Source of the DNA: Coemansia sp. RSA 1804
Taxonomy: Eukaryota; Kickxellomycota; Kickxellomycetes; Kickxellales; Kickxellaceae
Assembly (NCBI GenBank): GCA_027578815.1
Contig: JANBTH010000425.1
Span: 1-17,673, forward strand
DNA length: 17,673 nucleotides
Direction: 5' to 3'
Part shown: positions 1 to 6,531 of the stretch, one piece after another
How the letters are laid out: every line of letters begins with the position of its first letter
Position numbering within the stretch: position 1 is the stretch's first letter
The notes under the pieces: generated by a model
Database searches by the model: none
Seen by the model: the letters and a program-made list of their open reading frames with translations, nothing else
Told to the model about the DNA's origin: nothing
Program-made: the position numbers and the translations under genes

Positions 1-40
1 CAAGAAGATGATCAAGGACGATCCGGAAAAAAAGAAATAG
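1..40 (+). CDS. 3' end of an unidentified gene (partial)
   Basis: Frame 2 reads KKMIKDDPEKKK and then a TAG at 38-40. A short lysine-rich C-terminus of this kind fits the end of a real gene, but twelve codons are too few to identify a family. An AATAAA follows at 54-59, only 14 bp after the stop, close for a poly(A) signal. The reading is an inference: the other frames are also open over so short a stretch, and upstream sequence is needed to confirm it. Confidence 0.4.
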   Translation, partial: KKMIKDDPEKKK

Positions 41-53
41 GCCATTTTTCATA

Positions 54-59
54 AATAAA
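54..59 (+). terminator. AATAAA poly(A)-like signal after the first partial gene
   Basis: AATAAA lies shortly after the TAG at 38-40. In AT-rich spacer DNA this hexamer also arises by chance, so it is weak support for a transcript end. Confidence 0.3.
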
Positions 60-261
60 CACAGAAAATACAGAATATGATTTAGAACATAGCAAAATTA
101 AAGAGTTGTAAAGTGGTGTTGCATATAGGCAATATCTATTTTACATTAACTGGCATAGCTGTGGATATGTAGCTGGATGAATCCTTGTTCATTTGCACAA
201 CACAGAGTGTGGTGTTTCTATCGCTTGTGTTATATCAGAGTTCCAAAAACAGTTTCTCGGC

Positions 262-277
262 CCAATCATGTGATTGG
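262..277. promoter_or_regulatory. Palindrome with two opposed CCAAT boxes
   Basis: The sequence CCAATCATGTGATTGG has perfect 7-bp arms around a TG centre. It contains CCAAT on one strand and ATTGG on the other, so it is a doubled CCAAT box about 245 bp before the Bet1 start. CCAAT is the known site of the fungal Hap2/3/5 (NF-Y) complex; its use here is inferred. Confidence 0.4.
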
Positions 278-309
278 AAGAGTTGCATGCTACTTTCTTG
301 TGTTGAAGA

Positions 310-470
310 TCGCGCATCCCTTTTTCTTTCTTTCTTTAAAGCCTTTTTGCAATTACCTTTTTACGTATTCTTGGGCCCAATTCCCCTTCCCCCTTTCTTT
401 CTTTTCTTTATCCTTCCTTCTTTGCTCAACCGCTTTTTCGTTTGCTTTCTCCTCTATGCAATTTACTCTA
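310..470 (+). promoter_or_regulatory. Pyrimidine-rich promoter tract before the Bet1-family gene
   Basis: This stretch is made mostly of CTTT, TTCC and CCCTTT runs on the plus strand and ends about 50 bp before the start codon at 521. CT-rich tracts just upstream of transcription starts are common in fungal promoters. No clear TATA box is visible between it and the start. Confidence 0.4.
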
Positions 471-520
471 TTCTATTGAATTACTCACGCATTTAACATT
501 CTGATTATAACAAAGCCCTA

Positions 521-898
521 ATGGCCAGAAGAACGAATCGAACACCCGTGAATAATGGGGTAGATGCTGGGCAAGCCGAGGCCTTTGAGCTGGAACAGCA
601 GAATGACCGGCATCTCGACAGCCTGGCAGCCAAGGTCACCGCACTGCACAGCGTGAGCATCAATATCAACGATGAGGTCAACAGCCAAAACAGGCTTCTC
701 GATACCACAGCCGACACATTCAACCGCTTTGGAAACATGTTTGGACGAACACGAAGACAGCTGAAGCACACGCTAGCTACCGCCAATTCCAGGTTCCTCT
801 GCTATATGGTTTTCGTTTTGGTGTTTGGAGTCATTGGCCTCTACTATATTGCAAAGCATGTGTTGTCGGGAATGCGAGAACCCTACGAGCTTCCCTAG
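521..898 (+). CDS. BET1: Bet1-family Qc-SNARE, ER-Golgi transport
   Basis: This 125-residue, single-exon protein has the layout of a Qc-SNARE: a short basic N-terminus, a SNARE heptad motif at about residues 26-88 with the ionic-layer glutamine at Q56 (in DEVNSQNRLLD), then one C-terminal membrane anchor at about 92-112. The order NDEVNSQNRLLD, GRTRRQLKH and RFLCYM matches the Bet1 family, which pairs with Sed5/Bos1-type SNAREs in fusion of ER-derived vesicles with the cis-Golgi. Sft1 is a related Qc-SNARE and cannot be fully excluded, but the cysteine-bearing start of the anchor resembles Bet1 more. About 13 residues follow the anchor; most Bet1 proteins end almost at it. The start is the first ATG after an in-frame TAA at 494-496. 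Confidence 0.88.
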   Translation: MARRTNRTPVNNGVDAGQAEAFELEQQNDRHLDSLAAKVTALHSVSININDEVNSQNRLLDTTADTFNRFGNMFGRTRRQLKHTLATANSRFLCYMVFVLVFGVIGLYYIAKHVLSGMREPYELP

Positions 899-1742
899 GC
901 TGGATACGTGGTCATCATGTTCTATCAAATGGTTTGTTCTAATCGGTCCGTCTTTTTATTCTTCTTTCTTGCTTTTCTCTGATCTCTACTGTACACGATA
1001 TTTAAATCTGGACTAGATTATTATAGACATTTGATTCCTTTTTTTGCTGATTAGCAGCAATGTTTTTGTATTTCTTTGGATCCACCATCAAACGGTGTTT
1101 CAAATTAAGATGCACTGATGATCCATTCCTTACTTGCAATTCTCCGACAAGAGAACAAAACAGTTTGTGTGCAAGCGGTGAATGGATTGCAAACCCCAAA
1201 CGGAACATTGCGAACATGACGAAGACAAGAAAACCTGAATGTCTATATTCGATATGCATTCATAAAGCTTAACATGCAGTGGTTCTCTTGGCTACCAATA
1301 CCCAAGTTCATGTTTATGGTTGTCCAAAAAGACAAACCGAATGCTTAATCAAGATTTGTAAACATTCTTAATTGCTCTTTTGTGCACCGTTGTCAGACAG
1401 ATTCTAACAAACAGGATACACATTTGTATCAGATTCATCATCCTGAAACATTTTCATATTGTTGAATTTAAAGTATCGAATGTAATGACAATCATTTTTG
1501 TTTTAAGCCAACAACCCCCCAAACTTTAATATGGGAATAAATATTTACTCAGCAATATCCCCTTCCTCTTTCTTTTTCCACATGTTTGCTTCCAACAATG
1601 AGAAAACATCATAACATTCACTAATTGCTGCATCGTTTACAAGAATAGAAACCAAGTCGGGGTTTGGATTTATGCACAAGAAACCTTAATCATGAACCTT
1701 GCTGAGCGTGAACTCGAGATGTAACCCAAAGTCATGCAATGT

Positions 1743-1790
1743 GTGTGCGCTTTGCATTGATTACACGTCTTTATCCGCACACGCGCACAC
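1743..1790. repeat. Short inverted repeat, 8-bp arms
   Basis: GTGTGCGC at 1743-1750 is the reverse complement of GCGCACAC at 1783-1790, separated by 32 bp. Alternating purine-pyrimidine arms of this kind are also simple-sequence-like. No neighbouring gene is close enough to suggest a role. Confidence 0.35.
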
Positions 1791-2808
1791 TAGTGTTATT
1801 TACAGTTTGCAAGAACAAAAAACAACCGCAAATAAAGCTGAAGAACCTGCATTCACAAGGCTGCAAGAATGAAGAGAAAAAGACATTTTATTGCAACAAA
1901 GAAAGCAACATATCGAAGCATCTATACAGTGTTTCTCCTACGCCTGCACCACAGCTTCGTGGACCACGCAATTTCTTGTTCTTTCTTGTTGATCCATGCA
2001 ATTAACAACGCTTGGATTCTTTTCTTGAGAGAAAATTCACCTGCGAATACCCGTGCTTATTTGGCGGTCTTCTTTTCTGGGCTCTTTCTTTTTCATCAAC
2101 ATGCTTGCCATGTCAATTTCGAACAAATTTGGTAAAAAGAAAAATGAACATGCTCTTTCTGAGATCATGCATGGCCCTAAAACAACGATTGTTCCACCAA
2201 CCTGCCATTAAGAGGATACGATGTCTTTTACACTATGTCCTAGTCTTGCTTTTTTTTGCTATTTTCATTCACATTGTTGATGTGTGTGTCTGGCCATGTT
2301 TGCCAGCAATCTCGAATATCACCAAACCTCCTTTTCACTTAGAACAGTAATTGATGAATAGAACATGAAGGAAAAGAGTGGCTCTTGGTTGTTTTTGTGT
2401 GTTCAAATAGCATGCATGTCTTGTTAACATGGTCATCAAGTTTAACAAATAGGGACATTTTATATCAAAGGACCAAGCCTTTGTATATAAGAATGGACTG
2501 CGTTTCCTCCATGTTCTTGCCATCCAGTCCCTACAACACCAAACAAGAGAAAACACTAGTCAATACTCGATATCCTCCTCCTTTTTCCTTATGCCTTGTG
2601 CGGACTGCAAAAAGTCATTTTCTATTACCTTAGCCAACTGCTACTCATGAATCTCCAAACTCGACCTTGAGCAAAACCTTATTACGCTGACACTATTTTC
2701 TTTATCTTACAGCCTGCAGACGCTATTTTACCTTACGCCTCTACCAATAAAGTTGTCTTGAGTTGACACAGCAAAATCCCTATTTTTAACGTTTTTACGA
2801 ATACTCCC

Positions 2809-2814
2809 TATATA
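2809..2814 (+). promoter_or_regulatory. TATA-like box before the small secreted-protein gene
   Basis: TATATA lies 33 bp before the ATG at 2848, followed by an A-rich leader ending in a run of A directly at the start codon. The spacing is short for a TATA box with a 5' leader, but the arrangement supports 2848 as a genuine start. Confidence 0.35.
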
Positions 2815-2847
2815 GTTAATACCTGCTTTTTAATTTCAAAACAAAAA

Positions 2848-3141
2848 ATGTTCTTCAGATTCTGCGCCTTGAGCATTGTGCTGCTGTTTCTGGCAGCCAC
2901 TGCTTTTGCTTACCCTGTTCAAGCTCCAAACGAGGTACTTCCAAACCCAGTGATTGTGTTGCCAAACGTTGTTCAAGAAACCACCCAGTCGGGAAAATCC
3001 ATTCGTGATAACCAACAACAAGTTATTCCAAAAGCACCTCTTCAGAATAATAAAGCCAAGCGCAACAACAGTCACACTATAACAGCGTCTTTGGCCAGAA
3101 AAGGGCTTGGTGAAGTATCTAATTATTCGAAGACAAAATAG
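2848..3141 (+). CDS. Small secreted protein, possible processed precursor
   Basis: This 97-residue product has a clear signal peptide: one arginine, a hydrophobic core (LSIVLLFLAATAF) and an A-F-A cleavage site at 21/22. The predicted mature part is hydrophilic, with a repeated VLPN unit at about residues 30-39, a Lys-Arg pair at 71-72 that fits Kex2 processing, an Arg-Lys pair at 84-85, and N-glycosylation sequons at N73 and N92. There are no cysteines after the signal peptide, so it is not a disulfide-rich effector. I recognise no family. A TATA-like box and A-rich leader precede it, and AATAAA hexamers follow at 3155, 3206 and 3258, which supports an expressed gene. It converges on the GPCR-like gene ending at 3354. 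A chance ORF remains possible. Confidence 0.55.
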   Translation: MFFRFCALSIVLLFLAATAFAYPVQAPNEVLPNPVIVLPNVVQETTQSGKSIRDNQQQVIPKAPLQNNKAKRNNSHTITASLARKGLGEVSNYSKTK

Positions 3142-3154
3142 TCAAATGAATGCT

Positions 3155-3263
3155 AATAAACTAAAAGTAGTTTTCTGACATTAGCAACAATACTTTTTGG
3201 TTAATAATAAAATCAGCCTTTTTAAAATTAAGCGTGTAGCCACAATGTTCACATATCAATAAA
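3155..3263 (+). terminator. Three AATAAA hexamers after the secreted-protein gene
   Basis: AATAAA occurs at 3155-3160, 3206-3211 and 3258-3263, between 14 and 117 bp after the TAG. One of the two later copies is the most likely poly(A) signal. The 212-bp space is shared with the 3' end of the convergent receptor gene. Confidence 0.4.
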
Positions 3264-3353
3264 ATTTACCACGACTATATACACTTTTCTAGAATTAAAT
3301 AACGCTATTATTAAAAAAAAGAGATAAAGTAAAACAAGATGAAAGATAAACTA

Positions 3354-4688
3354 CTAAAGTCTGTCCATGAGCCTCTCTGCATCACCATCTTCCCGAATAC
3401 GTCTAAATACACTGTCGTTATATATCCCGGAAGCTAATGTGCAGACTGATTCGCCGTCTTCAAGTGGTCTTAGCCCATCTGTGGTAGCATGGCTCATCAA
3501 ATGCTCTTTTTCGGCTCCTGAAGTGACAGATAGACCATCGTGGCCATATGTTGTACCAGACCCATACGATTCCGAAAGTGCCATATGGGGAAGCTTGGCT
3601 ATGCCGTCCTGAGAATAATTCAGCGTGTCTTGGCTGCCCTTGGCAAGTAAACGCCTTTTCGCAAGCTTCATTCTTATTTCCTTGCGCACCTGGGTAACAA
3701 CCCTGGTTACGGCAGGATCGGTTATAAACACAAAGAAGTTGATGAAAGCCATGGCCGGATAGGCGACCCAAGTCAAATACATTATGGTGACCATCTTATT
3801 GATATCGGAGTAGTGTGTCAGGGTTATGGGGTACTGGATTATGAAGTAAGTCGCAATGAGGATCCACCAGACCAAAGGTGCCAATGGATAAAGTGCAATC
3901 CGAATGCATGCCCTGTACACTCTGCGAGTTACCTCAAGCTGTCTCTTTTCCTTTTCTGTGATTGCGCGCGGATTAGTGCCATTGTTATTCGGCGTTAGCA
4001 GATACTCGCGAGTAAATTTTGATGCTTCGTCTAGAGCTTTAGTGACTTTGCGTTGTCTAGTGTAGAGTGTAATTATTACAGCCGTCGATGCAATAACGTT
4101 GTACAATATAGTAAGGCTCGGAAGAAGCATGGTCATAAAAATAACATACACAATGTATTGTGGTGTCGCGTTTGAAATAAGATTAAAGTAGTCGCATACG
4201 TTGTTTGCGCGGGAAAGAATAACAAACACCAAAGTATGGATGGATGCAACTGCAAACGGAACAATGTAGTACATATATTCTACGTAGCGCGGCAACGGTT
4301 TCTGTGACTTGCGGTGAAAAACCATTTGCAGGTTAAACGCAATAGCCGAAGACAGGTAAATAGCAGCTCTATATGACGTTATAGTAAAGAATTGCGCTGC
4401 TAGGCATCTATCACGGGACTGCGCTACTCTGCTTATAGCCTGTGCTATGCACTGGCAAAAGTCAAATAAACTTATTGCAAATATAAGACGAAGAGAGACT
4501 CGGTTGACAAGGGGGCGACGCCAAACAAACACGCCTGCCAGAAAAAGCACCATAGACAAACTGAACATTCCTGAAAACGCCATTGCCAAGTTTACCAGCC
4601 ACTGTTTTGTTGCGATAACGTCAAAAATCATGCCTATTATTGTACTTTGATCTACCGGGCCGGTAGAATCATCGCGTTTTGCAAACAT
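3354..4688 (-). CDS. Seven-transmembrane GPCR-like receptor (cAMP-receptor/Git3 type)
   Basis: This single-exon gene encodes 444 residues with a short N-terminus of about 29 residues and seven hydrophobic spans at about 30-56, 66-86, 97-123, 136-160, 177-209, 257-285 and 297-323. C95 at the start of helix 3 and C165 in the second outer loop are placed for the usual GPCR disulfide, and an N-A-T sequon at N173 lies in the same loop. The third inner loop (about 210-256) is basic and the 120-residue tail is basic then serine/acid-rich, fitting G-protein coupling and phosphorylation. The overall plan resembles the fungal Git3/Gpr1 and slime-mould cAMP-receptor-like group, but I see no diagnostic motif that fixes a subfamily or ligand. 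Its coding sequence is AT-richer than the genes right of 6.5 kb. ATG context TATACAATG supports the start. Confidence 0.72.
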   Translation of the reverse strand: MFAKRDDSTGPVDQSTIIGMIFDVIATKQWLVNLAMAFSGMFSLSMVLFLAGVFVWRRPLVNRVSLRLIFAISLFDFCQCIAQAISRVAQSRDRCLAAQFFTITSYRAAIYLSSAIAFNLQMVFHRKSQKPLPRYVEYMYYIVPFAVASIHTLVFVILSRANNVCDYFNLISNATPQYIVYVIFMTMLLPSLTILYNVIASTAVIITLYTRQRKVTKALDEASKFTREYLLTPNNNGTNPRAITEKEKRQLEVTRRVYRACIRIALYPLAPLVWWILIATYFIIQYPITLTHYSDINKMVTIMYLTWVAYPAMAFINFFVFITDPAVTRVVTQVRKEIRMKLAKRRLLAKGSQDTLNYSQDGIAKLPHMALSESYGSGTTYGHDGLSVTSGAEKEHLMSHATTDGLRPLEDGESVCTLASGIYNDSVFRRIREDGDAERLMDRL

Positions 4689-5553
4689 TGTATAGTCAAA
4701 TAAACGGTATGAAGAATAAAAATTATAGAGATATTAACAGTTGTGTATAGTATTTGAATCTAGCAGAAAGGAGATAATTCACAAAGTAAATACAATGTCT
4801 TAAAACACGAAAAAGAAGAGTCGAATACATGTGAGCAGACCGAGTATATATATGTAGGCATACAACAACAGGGGTTTAATGTTATTCTTGGATTTTGGAA
4901 ACAGTTAAAGTGTGTTATCATTTGAGTATAATCAAGTGCTTATTTTAGAAAAAGAAATGCTTCACATATAATTTTTCTGCGTTTACAACGCCTCTATGCC
5001 TATTACACAATATAGAGTGTATGAATTATTTTATTATCATTATCTTTTAATGGAAAAAAGAAGCAGATTACTAGCAGGCATGTGGCCATGATCGAATCTA
5101 AAATGCACAAATTCAATTATACAATAAAATAGACGGGCGTTTCCAGCTGGAGGGGGACGTGCAACGTTGCATTGAAAACTACAGAATAGCCACTGCAAGT
5201 CACTGACATAGCGGCAAAGTTTCCCATGGCAGATAAAATGTATTGTGCCGATTTGAAAGGCCAACAATAGCCGTGCACACTCACACAAAGCCATTTACAC
5301 CCAATGTTATACTAATTGTAGCATAATAGATCATGTCTGGACAAAAAATTGTATTGGAATTGCACTTTGGTGTATTGTGCCAAATGTCGCGCAATAACGG
5401 ACTGGTCCCTTGACGCAAACTTCATGATCTGCTTCCTTTCTCAGATAATACTGTGTATAAAAATAATTAGATAATGACAATGGGGGGTTGCCATTTATTT
5501 ACTTTGAACGTCGCAATATCCTCGGCTCAACATTTCTAGTGAAGAAAGAACGA
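4689..5553. other. Intergenic AT-rich region between the receptor and the mitochondrial-protein gene
   Basis: No gene is supported. A minus-strand frame at 5040-5294 (84 codons, cysteine-rich) has no recognisable domain. The part next to 4689 is the receptor promoter. A poly(A)-like signal for the next minus-strand gene lies at 5494-5499. Confidence 0.5.
5494..5499 (-). terminator. AATAAA poly(A)-like signal of the mitochondrial-protein gene
   Basis: Plus-strand TTTATT reads AATAAA on the minus strand, about 55 bp past the stop at 5554, a suitable distance for polyadenylation. Confidence 0.4.
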
Positions 5554-5985
5554 CTACGAATCCAGCTCCTCGTCTGTAATGTTCTCAAACAGTTTCGGGT
5601 ACTTTTCACGTAACTTTCTACGGGTTTCTAGAAGTTCTTCCGTCACAGCCGGCTTGTTTTGCGAGAACAAAAGTTCCATTTTCTGAATCAGCTTTTCCTC
5701 GATGACCTCGGGTATTTCTACTTTTTGTACATGCTCTTTCTGGGGAGGTGCCTCCGCATTGCGAACAATATCCACAAACCGACTCGCTAGTATCTCATGC
5801 TTCGTATCTGTCAAGCTGTTCTTGCTATCCTTGTCATTGTGGTCGCTGGAATAGCTCCGTTTTCCAGACATCAAACTCCCACAGCCTACGTTGCAATTGT
5901 ATGCATGAGAGCACACATGCGTTTTGGATGCACTTTGGGTGAAATGCTGTGTCTGTCTCTGGATGCACTTTGCGATCCTGTGCAT
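5554..5985 (-). CDS. Small predicted mitochondrial protein, family unknown
   Basis: The 143-residue product begins with a basic, hydroxyl-rich, acid-free stretch (about residues 1-45) typical of a mitochondrial targeting presequence. It contains an R-S-Y|S motif at 43-46 that fits cleavage by the matrix processing peptidase with arginine at -3. The mature part of about 98 residues is charged and predicted largely helical from about 93 to 135, with no membrane span, ending in DEELDS. I do not recognise the family; matrix or inner-membrane-associated assembly factors of this size are common, but that is only a guess. The start has A at -3 (CTAGAATG). It lies on the same strand as the Dis3 gene, 546 bp away, with an unusual palindrome cluster in between. 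Confidence 0.62.
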   Translation of the reverse strand: MHRIAKCIQRQTQHFTQSASKTHVCSHAYNCNVGCGSLMSGKRSYSSDHNDKDSKNSLTDTKHEILASRFVDIVRNAEAPPQKEHVQKVEIPEVIEEKLIQKMELLFSQNKPAVTEELLETRRKLREKYPKLFENITDEELDS

Positions 5986-6268
5986 TCTAGTTTTTAATAT
6001 CTTTAATGATGATCAGCCAAATAATGGAAATTTTTAATAAAGAGCGATATGCTTCAATGAACAAGAACAAGGTATGAGTGGATTGAGCGAGTGACCAGGC
6101 GTGGTGGTTCATTGGATAGTTCAATTTGATGATGAAGCTGATTTGTAATGGTCACTCACAGCTGTATAATTGCCAAGCAGCTTATGGGGAAATTATTCTT
6201 TTGCGTAGGCGCGCGGTATGGGCATATATTCTCTCTCTCGGCTGCTAATGCTAGATCAGTTGCATTTG

Positions 6269-6322
6269 ACTTGCAAGTTACAATGGATGGAACAGCACCT
6301 TTGCAAGTGCATAACTTGCAAA
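6269..6322. repeat. Cluster of ACTTGCAA palindromes
   Basis: ACTTGCAAGT at 6269-6278 is a perfect 10-bp palindrome. It is followed by TTTGCAAGT (6300-6308) and ACTTGCAAA (6314-6322), a perfect 9-bp inverted repeat with a 5-bp spacer. Four copies of the same half-site within 54 bp suggest a binding site for a dimeric transcription factor, or a hairpin in a transcript. It lies about 285-340 bp before the ATG at 5985 and beyond the 3' end of Dis3. Confidence 0.5.
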
Positions 6323-6442
6323 TTGACAGAATCCAGCAGACACAATAATGCAGGTCATGTGCAGTCTATGGTTTATTGTATGCACGACATATCATTTTTT
6401 ATTTACTATTGAACATATTAATTGTAGAATTAAAATAAATAT

Positions 6443-6448
6443 TTTATT
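6443..6448 (-). terminator. AATAAA poly(A)-like signal of Dis3
   Basis: Minus-strand AATAAA, about 85 bp after the Dis3 stop. The surrounding DNA is very AT-rich, so chance occurrence is possible. Confidence 0.4.
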
Positions 6449-6531
6449 TTCTGGCGAGCATAACACAAGGAATCCTCGAATAAAACACTCCCCACTTTTA
6501 ATAACATGTATTTCACAGAGCAAAAATAATT

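Larger units (their letters stand above)
41..520. other. Intergenic region upstream of the Bet1-family gene
   Basis: No coding sequence is supported here. Open frames at 177-479 and 185-496 are low-complexity translations of a T/C-rich tract. The region holds a 16-bp CCAAT/ATTGG palindrome at 262-277 and a long pyrimidine-rich stretch at about 310-470, both plausible promoter elements for the gene starting at 521. An in-frame TAA at 494-496 sits upstream of that start. Confidence 0.6.
899..2847. other. Gene-poor AT-rich stretch of nearly 2 kb
   Basis: I see no gene I can support here on either strand. The longest frame (2012-2350, +, 112 codons) translates to a cysteine- and phenylalanine-rich sequence with no domain and looks like translated AT-rich spacer. 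Shorter frames at 1060-1272, 1739-2005 and 2335-2556 are similar. An 8-bp inverted repeat (1743-1750 with 1783-1790) is the only ordered element noticed. The end of the region supplies the promoter of the secreted-protein gene at 2848. Confidence 0.5.
5986..6531. other. Spacer between Dis3 and the mitochondrial-protein gene
   Basis: No coding sequence is supported. It contains the promoter of the minus-strand gene starting at 5985, a cluster of ACTTGCAA half-sites arranged as two palindromes (6269-6322), and a poly(A)-like signal for Dis3 at 6443-6448. The plus-strand frames at 6148-6412 cross these palindromes and look fortuitous. Confidence 0.5.

Noticed and set aside
526..549. The reverse complement near GTGTTCGATTCGTTC resembles a tRNA T-arm
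   Set aside because: It lies inside the Bet1 coding sequence and no acceptor, D-arm or anticodon stem surrounds it.
1978..2130. A minus-strand mini-exon starting ATGGCAAGCATG with a GTGAAT donor-like site, suggesting a small basic protein
   Set aside because: The possible second exon quickly reaches a stop and resembles no known small ribosomal protein; donor and branch signals are weak.
2012..2350. A 112-codon plus-strand frame with hydrophobic segments
   Set aside because: It has no signal peptide or domain, its composition mirrors translated T-rich spacer, and overlapping frames look the same.
5352..5384. TTTGG...CCAAA inverted repeat with a 9-bp spacer
   Set aside because: Five-bp arms are expected by chance in a spacer of this length.
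6005..6145. TGATGA and CTGA boxes suggesting a C/D-box snoRNA
   Set aside because: The boxes are too far apart or too close in the possible pairings and no terminal stem is visible.
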